A program made the position numbers and the translations under genes. A stretch of DNA of 64,000 bases from Penium margaritaceum (taxonomy: Eukaryota > Streptophyta > Zygnematophyceae > Desmidiales > Peniaceae), in contig SZWC01008627.1 of the NCBI GenBank assembly GCA_023375785.1, positions 17,551-81,550 on the forward strand, given 5' to 3'. The first letter of the stretch is position 1; each line of letters begins with the position of its first letter. The notes beneath the pieces are model-generated. The model saw only the letters and a list, made by a program, of their open reading frames with translations, searched no databases and was not told the DNA's origin. Shown piece after piece: positions 33,964-43,590 of the stretch.

Positions 33964-34509
33964 AGGTGGAAAATAGGTGCCAGGAAAATAGCTCAAGTGC
34001 TAAAGTTCCTTTCAAAATTTCTAGAAGGCAATTTGAAGGTCGAAGAAGGTGGCACACCTTCTAGAAGAGGTAGCTTGGTCTCAAAGGCATCTAGATGTGT
34101 CCTGGTCTTTTGGATGCCTTCCCACCTACTAGAATCAAACTGAGGAATCTAGGAAGGGAAAGAAGCTTCTATAGGAGAGAAGGGATGCCTTCTTAGGTGG
34201 GAAAAAGGATAGCCTACCAAGGGAAACTCTAGAAATCATAGAATCTGCTAGGAAGCTTCAAATCTGGCATGCTTTGGTGTTATGGAAATCTTAGATCAGT
34301 GGCTATGAAATTCCACTGCCTATGAGCCTTGAGAAAGATTTCATTCCCAGTCAATTGAGGTGAAAACTATTGACACACTCTCTGACTAGTTTTCTGCCAT
34401 CCTTGGAACCAGTTGCCTCCACAGTTTCAGTCTCTCCACAAACAGTTGGTGGTGTGAACCAGTCACTGCTAGGGACCCTCCAGGGTGCACACACACCCTC
34501 AGGCCAACA
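33809..34509 (+). repeat. Copia-A copy 1, 3' LTR
   Basis: 701 bp, TGTTGGAG...GGCCAACA, after a purine-rich AAAGAGGAGAT tract. It has A box TGGCATAGTGGTCAATGG (33,878-33,895) and B box GGTTGAAGTCC (33,922-33,932), again 44 nt apart, followed by a T6 run at 33,943-33,948. TTCTAGAA sites lie at 34,019 and 34,059. Confidence 0.9.
33871..33942 (+). promoter_or_regulatory. tRNA-like module in LTR, copy 1 3' side
   Basis: The A and B boxes have canonical spacing. Between them CTACCT/AGGTAG is palindromic around CTAG. It is duplicated at 33,481-33,552 by the assembly overlap. The T6 run just downstream could act as a polymerase III stop; the other LTRs lack a run that long. Confidence 0.78.
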
Positions 34510-36008
34510 CTGCGCACCCTACTGGCAGAGTCAGGCCTGACCTTTGGGTTATGGGAGAAAGCTGTTAAGTACATCACCTGGGTTTGGAATCGAATACCCC
34601 AAGGGCCTCCTTTCCGGACCATCATCCCTTGGGAAAGATGGTACAAGCAGAAAGCGGATTTGCACCCTGCGCAGGTGTGGGGCACAGTGGCCTTTGTGTA
34701 GTTTTCTGACTCACAATGCAGCCATTACCTGAGCCCACGGGGTAGGTGGTGCGTCTTTGTTGGAGTCTCCCATGCCTTTAAGGTATGGATGTTTTGGGAT
34801 CCAGTGCAACATACGTTCGTCGAGAGTCGTGATGCGTCCTTCCTATAACATATGCCACATATGGCGTTCAAGGGACTCAAGCATGCACCTGTGCCCGCCT
34901 TCCTTGAATAATGTCCTGATTATGTCAGTGTACCCATCTTTTTCCCCATCATATGACCAAATGTTTCATTGTTGTCAGGAAAAAAAGCCACACCAATTCC
35001 CAATGACCTAGTCACACGGACCGATCTTGCAAGCACCAATGCAGACTCTTCAGGGTCCCAACCTGGACTAATCCCACTTCAGGAGAATCCTCCTCAGCCT
35101 GATCCATTCCATCAATCACAGTGGAACGTAGCTAGGGTGGACGACAGAAATTTCTACCACACAGTGGGTCCCACAAAGCCAGTGTCTATCCACCTGAGCC
35201 TCTTATTGTTGAGGAAGCAAGGGGGTACTCAGAAGTGGAAGAATGGGAAAAGGCATTGGTCAGTGAACTGAATGCTCTTCTTGAATACTGATTCTATCAA
35301 CTGGTCCCACTTTCCCCTGCATGCAAAGCTATTGACATGAAATGGGTCTTCAAAGTCAAAGGGAACATACAAGGCATGTTTGAAAAATACAAGGCTCGAC
35401 TAGTAGCCAAGGGTTTCAACCGGATACCTGGGCAAGTTCACTGACACCTACATACAAGTGGGAAACTACACATCTGGTGGGGTCTTGTTAGGGATTGTAG
35501 CACACAAGGATGGGGAAATACATCAAATGGATGTCAAGAATGCATTTTTGAATGAAGTGTTAGAAGAGGAAAACTATGTGGAACAGCCACCGGGGTTCAA
35601 CGTCGGCACAGACAGAGTATCGCTTCTCCTGAAAGCACTATATGGACTCATCGACAGTGTTTCAACAAGTGGACACGCCAAACACTAGAAATTGGAGAGT
35701 TATTGCAAAGCCTATGTGGCCCTTCCTTGTTCATCTGTTGGAAAAACAGTCTTCCAGTTTCCTCCCTTGTTTACATTGACGACCTACTGATATGTTCACC
35801 CTCTATTCCTCTTTTCCAAGACACAAAAGCTCTTGTCACTGCACAACATCGTATGACCAACCTAGGAGAGGCACACATCTTTCTAGGCATGACCATTACA
35901 CAAAACAGAGATGCACGCACCTTGGCATTGCACCAGGGTCAAATCATGGCGCACTTGGAAAAACTGCTATCTCATATTGTGCAACACCTCCCTACACAGC
36001 ATTCATTC
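34510..36008 (+). pseudogene. Copia-O integrase end and reverse transcriptase remnant
   Basis: Integrase similarity resumes directly after copia-A copy 1 (GLTFGLWEKAVKYITWVWNR near 34,530). An integrase C-terminal and linker region follows. RT has MKWVFKVKG near 35,340, HQMDVKNAFLNEVLEEENYV near 35,522-35,580, LLLKALYGL near 35,630, and the active-site strand VYIDDLLICS near 35,773-35,800. It ends at copia-A copy 2. Fossil. Confidence 0.85.
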
Positions 36009-36070
36009 TGTTGGAGTAATGTTCCTCACCATGGCAAGAGTGACTCCAAAAAGGAACACCAAAAAGACAA

Positions 36071-36142
36071 GCCAAGGTGGCTTAGTGGTTAATGGTGTTC
36101 ACCTATTGAGGCAGGGGCCGGGGTTCAAGTCCCACAAGATGA
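36071..36142 (+). promoter_or_regulatory. tRNA-like module in LTR, copy 2 5' side
   Basis: A box TGGCTTAGTGGTTAATGG (36,078-36,095) fits the polymerase III A-box consensus, and B box GGTTCAAGTCC (36,122-36,132) fits the B-box consensus. With the A box set to tRNA position 8, the B box falls at position 52, and the invariant T8, A14, G52, G53, T54, T55, C56, A58 and C61 are all present. The acceptor stem does not pair. Confidence 0.85.
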
Positions 36143-36215
36143 ATTTCTGTCCTGCCTCAAGGGAGGTTAAAAATAGATGCCTGGAGGCTAGCTCAAACTC
36201 TAGAATTCCTCAAGT

Positions 36216-36263
36216 TTCTAGAAGGCCAGGTTAGGGTCCAGGAAGGTGGCACACCTTCTAGAA
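36216..36263 (+). promoter_or_regulatory. Paired TTCTAGAA sites (heat-shock-element-like)
   Basis: TTCTAGAA at 36,216-36,223 and 36,256-36,263, 40 bp apart. TTCnnGAA is the core of plant heat-shock elements. Equivalent pairs occur at 39,460/39,500 and 34,019/34,059, with one site at 29,885. Confidence 0.5.
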
Positions 36264-36709
36264 GGGGTGACATGTCCTACAAGGCATCTAGAGGTGTCTT
36301 GGTCTTCTGGACACCTTCCCTCCTACTAGAAGCAAGCTGAGGAATATAGGAAGGGGCAGAAGCTTCTAGAGGAGGGAAGGGATGCCTTCCTAGGTGGGAA
36401 AAGGACAGCCTACCAAGGAGCACTCTAGAAGCCATAGAATCTGCTAGGAAGCTTCAAATCTGGCATGCGTTGGTGTTCTGGTAAGCTTAGATCAGTGGCT
36501 ATAGAATTCCACTGCTTGTGAGCCTTGATAAAGAGTTTATTCCCAGTCAATTGAGGATAAAACTATTGCCACACTCTCTGACCAGATTTTACCATCCTTG
36601 GAACGAGTTGCCTCCACAGTTTCAGTCTCTCCAAAAACAGTTGGTGGTGTGAACCAGCCACTGCTACGGACCCTCCAGGGTGCACACTCACCCTCAGGCC
36701 AACAAAGGA

Positions 36710-36721
36710 TTATGGGCCCAC
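36710..36721 (+). promoter_or_regulatory. Candidate half-tRNA primer site, copia-A copy 2
   Basis: TTATGGGCCCAC, 5 nt after the LTR. As I recall the plant initiator tRNA-Met anticodon arm (GTGGGCCCATAA), this is its perfect complement over 12 nt. It suggests priming by a tRNA cut in the anticodon loop, as known for Drosophila copia. Confidence 0.65.
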
Positions 36722-36769
36722 GCCTCTAAGGGGTTCAAAGCCAGCTTGATTTCACGCCTCCAAGAGCAA

Positions 36770-39140
36770 GACATGGCAATCAGCAAGCAAGAGAGCACCC
36801 GCGCTGTCCTTAAGTTTGATGGGACAGGCTTTGCCTTGTGGAGGTGGCAGTTTGAGGTCTTCCTTGATTACAAGGGACTGCTTGAGCTCGTAAAAGGTGA
36901 TGAGACTGCTCCGCCGGAGACTGCAACGGCTGAGGTGGAGGAGGCATACAAGAAGCGCAACAAAAATGCATTGGCGCTCCTTGTGTCCATGTTATGCCCA
37001 CCACTACTTGGGCACATCCAAGGATGTACCATGGCCGCAGACGCATGGTCAAAACTCTGCTCTATCTACCAGTCAACCAACCTTGCCAATCAGCTCTTCA
37101 TCTTCAAACGGCTCGTCACCCTCCGAGCCAACGAAGGCGACAACATCATGGAGATTATGCAACAGCTTGAGTTGCTCGCAGCAGAGTGTGTGGCCACGGG
37201 TTGGGAGGTCGACTCTCAGCTGTAAGCTATGCTCCTCCTTCTGGCCTTGTCAGACAGTTGGAGTCCCATGATCACAGTCCTTGGTGGCTGGCCTTTCGAC
37301 GAGCTGAAGTACCCGAAGGTTGCTGAGTACGTGCACAATGAGTGGATGTGACGTGGTGGTCGAGAGAGTGCAGCGGTATCAAGTTCAGCTTACACGGTTC
37401 ATCCTCAAAGTGGAGGCCGAGGCGACAAGTGGAAGGGTGCCAAACAGGGCACCAAGAAGGGTGACAAGAAGGGGGAGTGCTTCATCTGCGGCAAGGAGGG
37501 CCACTACACGCACAACTGTCCCAAGAAGAACACAGATTGTTCGCAGCGGGGCAGGAAGAAAGATGAGCACGCCCTTATGGCGTACAACTCCACCAACTTG
37601 AAGGATCCAGGAGTTGCCGTCATTGAATCCGGATCAGGCCGCCACACGCAATGCAACAGGGCGGCATTTGTCACCTACGGCGCCTCAGAGAGACGCATGA
37701 AGGTGGCCAATGGAAAACCAGAGGTGACCACCGGTGAGGGTAACGTCCGCATTGAGTCAATTGTGGATGGCAAAACCTGTCACGAGCACAATCTACGATG
37801 TGCTGCATATGCCCAACTTTGGGGCAAACCTGCTCTCCGTCAGCCGCCTTACCGACAAGGGACTTGATGTGCTCTTCACAAAGAAGGACGCTGTCATCCG
37901 CAAAGAGGGCAAAGGTGAGGTGATTGCGCGTGCTAAGAGGGAGGAAAACTTGAACCTGCTACGCGCGAAGATCCTCAGCAGCCGGGTGGGGTCCAACGCC
38001 GCCAATCTTGCAACGAAGGATGGAGGAGACCTGGACCTATGGCACCGCCAACTCTGCCACATTTCTCCATCGACAGTGAAGGAGATGGCTAAGAGGGAAG
38101 TGGTGCGGGGTCTCCAAATCAGCGGCCTTGATGGAACCAAGGAGACCGTGTGTGACCCATGCATCATTGGCAAATCAACTCGGCAGGCGTTTGTCGCCAA
38201 GGGGATGCGTGCATTGGCAAAACTGGCCGTGGTACACACAGATGTGTGTGGACCGCTTAAGAGCTCCATCGGCAGAGCTCGCTACTTCCTCACCTTCATC
38301 GATGACCACAGCCGGAAACTCTACCTCTACCCAATGAAGCGAAAGAGTGAGGTCCTTGCGTGCATGTAAGAGTTTGTAGCTGATGCGGAGGCGGCAAGGA
38401 CAGCAGCGTACATCATGAATCTCATGCCGACCAAGCCGGTGAAGGACAAGGAGAGCGAGGCGTGGAAGACGCCACAAGAGGTGTGGAGCGGGAGGAAGCC
38501 GGCGGTGGGTCACCTCCGCACGTTTGGTTGTGTTGCACATGCAATGGTGCAGGCACATGAGGGACGGAGCAAGCTGGACCCGCGTACCCGCCGGTGTATT
38601 TTCCTTGGATATGAGAGCGGAAGCAAGGCGTACCGGCTCTTTGACCCAAGGAGGCAGCAGATTGTGCAGAGTCGCGACGTCACATTTGACGAGAAAAGCC
38701 GTTGGACAGACAAGGAGGCAGGTCTCTCCAAGAGGGAGGAGTGGATGCCACTCCTTGAGGGGGAGACGCCGGAGGACGTGAATGAGGGTGATGTCCTCGC
38801 AGCAGCACCAGCCAGAGAGGATCGCCCGAGCTATGGGCGACCGGCAGAATTTGTTCCGGCCAGTTCGGATGAAGAATCCGAAGCACCGAAGATGGACGTG
38901 GAGGCGGGGAGTTGACCGATGTCTCCAAGGTCTCCAAGAGAGGGGGAGCAGGCGCTTGGAGATGATGGCGCTGAAAGGGGACAGCAACAACAACAACCGC
39001 CTCAAGAGTCCCGCACGAGCAACCGTGTGCGAAGAAGGACAAAAAGGTATGATGCCGACAAGGGCATCTGGACAGGGTTTGCACAAGTCTTCTTCACGCA
39101 AGAGGAGCGTGAAGGTGGCACTGCACAAGAAGGATGGGGC
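36770..39140 (+). pseudogene. Copia-A copy 2 coding remnant
   Basis: Gag runs 36,773-37,225 with GFALWRWQFEVFLDYKGLLE and a long helical tail (QLFIFKRLVTLRANEGDNIM). The zinc knuckle CFICGKEGHYTHNCPKK is at about 37,479-37,530. The protease region follows (near 37,620-37,850), then GAG-pre-integrase LWHRQLCHISPSTVKEMAK at about 38,039. The integrase N-terminal zinc region is near 38,155, and the core has VVHTDVCGPLKS and YFLTFIDDHSRKLYLYPMK. The integrase C-terminal part is 38,415-38,915 with VWSGRKPAVGHLRTFGCVAH and FLGYESGSKAYRLFDP. An acidic and Gln-rich tail ends near 39,140. Fossil. Confidence 0.9.
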
Positions 39141-39249
39141 TGAGTGGGAGGGAGCAATAAAATGTAAGTTCGCCTCGCATGAGGAGAAAGGCTCCTGAGT
39201 TGCAGATTAAGCATGGACAACTTCCATGGGTGATGCGCAAGGGGGAGAT

Positions 39250-39948
39250 TGTTGGAGTAATGCTCCTCACCATGGCAGGAGTGACTCAAAAAAGGAACAC
39301 CGAAAAGACAAGCCAAGGTGGCTTAGTGGTTAATGGTGTTCAGCTATAGAGGCAGGGGCCCGGGTTCAAGTCACACGAGATGAATTTCTGTCCTGCCTCA
39401 AGGGAGGTTAAAAATAGATGCCAGGAGGCTAGCTCAAACTCTAGAATTCCTCCTTAAGTTTCTAGAAGGAGAGGTGAGGGTCCAGGAAGGTGGCACACCT
39501 TCCAGAAGGGGTGACTTTTCCTACAAGGCATCTAGAGGTGTCTTGGTCTTCTGGACACCTTCCCTCCTACTAAAAGGAAGCTGAGGAATCTAAGAAGGGG
39601 AAGAAGCTTCTAGAGGAGGGAGGGGATGCCTTCCTAGGTGGGAAAAGGACAGCCTACCAAGGAGCACTCTAGAAGCCATAGAATCTGCTAGGAAGCTTCA
39701 AATCTGGCATGCTTTGGTGTTCTGGAAAGCTTAGATCAGTGGCTATAAAATGCCACTGCTTGTGAGCCTTGATAAAGATTTTATTCCCAGTAAATTGAGG
39801 CTAAAACTATTGCCACACTCTCTGACCAGATTTTCCCATCCTTGGAACCAGTTGCCTCCACAGTTTTAGTCTCCCCAAAAACAGTTGGTGGTGTGAACCA
39901 GTCACTGCTAGGGACCCTCCAGGGTGTACACTCACCATCAGGCCAACA
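39250..39948 (+). repeat. Copia-A copy 2, 3' LTR
   Basis: 699 bp after the purine tract AAGGGGGAGAT. A box TGGCTTAGTGGTTAATGG (39,319-39,336) and B-box-like GGTTCAAGTCA (39,363-39,373), 44 nt apart. TTCnnGAA sites lie at 39,460 and 39,500. Confidence 0.94.
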
Positions 39949-40780
39949 CATTCAGCATTCCAGATGTGTACTGTCAACTTCTTGACACCCACACCACTGA
40001 TTACAGATCAGAAACGGACCCCACACTGTACAGAAATATCGCTGGCAGCCCTATTTGCTTTTCCTCCACCAGTCGACTAAACATTTCCTGTGCAGTAAAC
40101 ACTCTAACCCAGTTCAGCAAGCAACCACGCAGTACAAATCAAATTGCTTTGCTTAAACGTTTGTGCTATGTGCTTGAAACTGCATCCATGGACCTTGTCT
40201 TCTTCCCTGGCACTGGTCCCTTGCTTGACGGATTTTGTGATACTGACTATGCACGGGACAGACATGCGTGCAGTCAAGGATGGTATGTCTTTTGGCTATG
40301 AGGTACCACTGTGTCATGGCGCAATGCAAAAAAATCATGCATAGCATGCAGTGTTGCTGAGGCAGATTGTATTGCATTGGGAAAAGCTGCATGTGAAGCA
40401 ACGCGGTTGCAACGGCTGTTTAGGGAGTTAGGCATGACTGTGGGGGTTGTGCCACTATACAGAGGCAGCTCTGCAAGACATTGCATCACAGCTAATCACT
40501 GTGTATTACACCCACGCACCAAGAATACAGGGGTTGAACATTACTTTGTCCAAGATGCAGTAAAAGAAGGCTTTTCCCAAGTGTGTGGGGTGCCAAGGAG
40601 TGAGCAACTTGCAGATTCTCTTACTAAGGCACTTCCATCATCCTCACTTCTCTCTCGGCTCCAGCTGCTTGGCTGCATGCATGCGACACCCTCAGCTAAG
40701 TGTGCGCGATAATCCTCTCTGTAGGTATTCACCCTCATGTGTCCTTTGGTGTGCAATTCATGCAGATTTGATGGTCAATG
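39949..40780 (+). pseudogene. Copia-O RNase H remnant and element tail
   Basis: RT-to-RNase H connection motifs occur near 40,030-40,300: RNIAGSPICFSSTSRLNISC, then LLDGFCDTDYARDRHAC. RNase H proper follows at 40,311-40,712 with EADCIALGKAACEATRLQRL and the terminal EHYFVQDAVKEG...LADSLTKALP stretch. No LTR is recognised after it; sequence similarity stops near 40,780. Fossil. Confidence 0.85.
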
Positions 40781-40915
40781 TTGATCCACGTTGATCGCGG
40801 AGACAAGCATTTTCGAAGTTCTCCACATTGTGGTGCCACTGCTTTGTCTCACGCACTCCACTGGCCGACGACCGTTGCCTACCCTGTTGGAAAACCTAGA
40901 TGTGTCCTTTACAAC

Positions 40916-43025
40916 ACCGGCAGACGAGTGATTGGCTGCAGGTGGATCTTCCTATGCAAGCCTGGTGCTGATGGTAAGGTGCTCAGGTACAAAGCACGGC
41001 TGGTTGCAAATGGGTATGCGCAGACTGAGGGTGTGGATTCCAAAGAGATAATTGCACCCGTTCCAAAGTTTCCCTCCACCCGTGCAATCCTTTCTCTTGC
41101 TGTTGCCATAGACTGGGAGGTGTACCAGATGGATGTGATGTGTTCATTTCTGCAAGGTGACCTTGAGGAGGATGTGTACACGGAGCAGCCCGAGGGGTAT
41201 GTGGTGGAAGGATGGGAGGATCATGTGTGCAAGCTTGTGAAGGCACTCTATGGCCTGAAGGAAGCGCCGCGTGCATGGTACCACAAGACTGATGAGCAGC
41301 TAGTCAGCCTTGGTTTTGTGCGCAGCGAGGGAGATCATGCGGTCTATGTCCACACACAAGATGAAAGCCAGGTCATTATTCTGCTCTATGTTGATGACTT
41401 GCTTATTCCCTCCGACTCAAATCCTCTCCTCAAAGATTCTTAGGCGTCCCTTGCAGCCAGGTTTGACTTGAAGGACATGGGAGAGTTGAGCTACTACCTG
41501 GGTCTCCACGTGAAGTGTGTTTGGCAGCAGCAGACCTTGCAGCTGCAATAGAGCACTTCCGTGATCAACGTCGTCAAGCGCTTCAACATGGGAGGTACAT
41601 GGAAGGTGGCAACACCGTTGGAAGTGAGAGCAAAGCTGTGCATCATGCAGACACTTCACGGCAGGCAACATAACAACCGCATGGAAGTGGTACCATACTA
41701 AGCAGCACTCGGGAGCCTCATGTATGCAGCCCTCGGCACACGCCTCGAAATCAGCCAAGAAGTGGAAGCAGTGAGCAAGTTCTGTGCCTACCCGGGTGTG
41801 CCACATTAGGAGGCGGTCAAGCACATTCTGTGCTACCTCGACAGCAGCAAAGCCTGAGCCTCACTGTCAATGGCAACAAAAGCCCCATTCTCACTGGATA
41901 TAGCCAGACAGATTGGAGTGGGGATCTGGACACAAGGAGATCGACTAGTGGTCTTGTGTTTTTTTCTTGGAGGAGACGCAATCAGCTGGAGAAGCAAGAA
42001 GCATAAGTGCATTGCTCTCTCCTCCACCAAGACAGAGTACATCGCTCTGAGAAAAGAAACAAAGGAAGTAGTGTGGTTGCGTGAGCTGCTGGCAAGTCAT
42101 GGGAAGCAGCAAAAAATTGCAATGACCATCTAGTGTGACAACATGAGCGGCATCGCGCCCAAGAAGAACAGAGAGTTCCACACCCGCACCTAGCACATCA
42201 ACTTGCGCTACCACTTCATCCGCGAGCGCGTGGCAAAGGAGGTGGTGCACATCACGTTTTCCCCCTCAAGCATGATGCTGGCAGATATCCTAACCAAGCC
42301 ACTGGCAGAAATTTTCTTTCAGCAGTTGAGGGCACAGTGTGTAGTTGTGTTGTTTTTTCTCTTGCAAAGTGGGAGAAAGATGGATATACATTGCCAAAAA
42401 AGTGACCAAAGTGGGTTGCTCGATCAAAAAAATCAGGCACCAAAGATGCATAGAGGATTTTTTCTTGGTTCTGTAGAAATTTACGCAACTTGATTCAGAG
42501 ACTGTTTGAGGGAGATATGGATTTTCAAGGTCTGGTGGCAGTGGGTCCAGTTCAAGTGACGGCTCCTGCACTACCAGCACCAATGATAGCCAGAATCATT
42601 GGGCAGGGATGCTTGGAGTGGCCTTCAAGGTAGAAAAGTGGCAGGAGGTCCTTGAGGGAGCTTCAAGGAAGGCCCCCACCAAGATTATTGGTTGTGCACA
42701 TGGCAGGGATGGGAAGTCTTTTGTGTGAGAGTGTGACTGCCGCTCAATCCCTCAGGCAAGGAGTGTGCTAGGAGGTGAACTTTGACAGGGTGGTTCTAAC
42801 AGATCCATGCGCCAAATGGAGTGTACTTAGAATTTCTAGAAAGCTTTGATAGTGTAGTTTATCATCCATGGGTTAAACCAGACATTCACGTGATCTACAG
42901 AACTTTGTATGCTTCCTTGTTTTTGTCTCTGCAACCTGCAACTTGACTCTCACATGCAATTGTTCCTGCCTAGCAGCTCTTGGCAAGCTGGGTCACTTCC
43001 CTGAGGGCTGCATAAGTTTCTATCA
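40916..43025 (+). mobile_element. Copia-C-like element, 3' part (fossil)
   Basis: RT, RNase H and 3' LTR of a relative of copia-C. RT starts at about 40,916 with VIGCRWIFLCKPGADGKVL and continues through MDVMCSFLQGDLEEDVYTEQ and the active site ILLYVDDLLIPSDS near 41,380-41,420. RNase H runs to about 42,340 with the LADILTKPL motif. The LTR is 42,378-43,025. The 5' part of the element is not in place; upstream sequence 40,781-40,915 is unassigned. Broken, with several breaks. Confidence 0.88.
42378..43025 (+). repeat. 3' LTR of the copia-C-like element
   Basis: 648 bp, alignable with the copia-C LTRs (shared GTTGCTCGAT, CATAGAGGAT and CTGAGGGCTGC blocks) but clearly more distant than those two are from each other. 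It ends TTTCTATCA and is preceded by GTGGGAGAA, a purine-rich tract. Confidence 0.82.
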
Positions 43026-43590
43026 GTTTACCTGTCCGTTTGAAATTGTTTTGTGTTGCTCATCCCTGGGGGTCATGCGGTCGGACTATCTAGTCAGCAA
43101 CACGGGTAGCTGCCACTGGATTAAACTCCGGTTGGCCAGGCTCGACCTCATGGATGGCGTCAAGGTGTCATGCAAGGCCATCTTGTGTGGGTGGTCTTGT
43201 CAAATTTTCCTGATCCCTCTCTTGTTTCTCACTCCATGTGCTCAAGAATTTTGTCACTAAGGCATTCACTTCTCTCCAGATCCTTGGCATGCGTGCCACA
43301 TGAGCTACTTCTTCTCCTGCTTGATCCTTTGCACCTACTCATTCCTTCTCAACTACAAGCTTTCCTACAGCTGAAAATGCGTGGATGAAAAAAGGATAGC
43401 ACTCCAGTGTCAGCTGAGTTTGCATCATGGATTCACATAGGCATGGGCACGGCTGGGTAGCGGCACTTAGCTGTATGCAAATATTGAATCGGTTCACATG
43501 ACAACACCATGGACCCTCTAGGTGTAAAGCTCCAAGGATTAAATATAGAAGTTTGATTTTGAGATGTCTGGTTATGGCATTTTGTGGCTA
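43026..43590. other. Unassigned, possibly a decayed copia tail
   Basis: A short plus-strand stretch near 43,225-43,300 (LKNFVTKAFTSLQILGMRAT) faintly resembles the end of copia RNase H, where TKA follows a short spacer. The rest shows nothing recognisable. Confidence 0.3.

Larger units (their letters stand above)
29635..34509 (+). mobile_element. Copia-A copy 1 (fossil), inserted in copia-O
   Basis: The 5' LTR is 29,635-30,334; its first 62 bp also appear at 29,317 because of the assembly overlap. The 3' LTR is 33,809-34,509, and its start appears too at 33,419. The flanking 5-mers CTTCG and CTGCG look like a decayed target repeat. Internal parts are gag, a zinc knuckle, protease and GAG-pre-integrase, integrase and an RNase H end segment. 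The LTRs carry the tRNA-like module. It is broken, with more than ten breaks, and is more diverged than copy 2. Confidence 0.88.
36009..36704 (+). repeat. Copia-A copy 2, 5' LTR
   Basis: 696 bp. The first 70 bp lead to the tRNA-like module, then come the two TTCTAGAA sites (36,216 and 36,256) and several further CTAGA motifs. It ends CCTCAGGCCAACA. Confidence 0.94.
36009..39948 (+). mobile_element. Copia-A copy 2 (fossil), inserted in copia-O
   Basis: The 5' LTR 36,009-36,704 and 3' LTR 39,250-39,948 have TGTTGG/CCAACA inverted ends. An exact 5-bp target duplication, CATTC, lies at 36,004-36,008 and 39,949-39,953. The total is 3.94 kb. Internal parts are gag, zinc knuckle, protease, GAG-pre-integrase and integrase with its C-terminal region. 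LTR divergence is around six percent by eye. It is broken (several breaks) but is the best-preserved copia-A, with long open segments. Confidence 0.94.
15040..40780 (+). mobile_element. Outer copia element 'copia-O' (fossil), host to nested insertions
   Basis: A plus-strand Ty1/copia element whose parts appear in four separated blocks: protease (15,040-15,409), GAG-pre-integrase and integrase (28,606-29,634), integrase end plus reverse transcriptase (34,510-36,008), and RNase H (39,949-40,712). The blocks are separated by complete insertions of copia-B, copia-A copy 1 and copia-A copy 2, each with 5-bp flanking repeats, exact or with one mismatch. The parts appear in correct copia order (protease, integrase, RT, RNase H), which supports a single host element. 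Neither LTR of copia-O was identified; the 5' part before 15,040 is unclear. It is broken apart from the insertions, with several further breaks, and is the oldest layer of the nest. Confidence 0.8.

Noticed and set aside
36071-36142. A functional tRNA gene
   Set aside because: The internal boxes fit, but the acceptor ends (GCCAAGG and AAGATGA) do not pair and the T-stem is only partly paired. It is tRNA-like, not a tRNA gene.
38175-39128. A 317-codon minus-strand open frame
   Set aside because: It is antisense to copia-A copy 2 integrase and linker. The plus strand carries the known motifs; the minus frame has none.
40153-40489. Minus-strand frames opposite the copia-O RNase H
   Set aside because: They are shadows of the plus-strand RNase H, which has clear family motifs.
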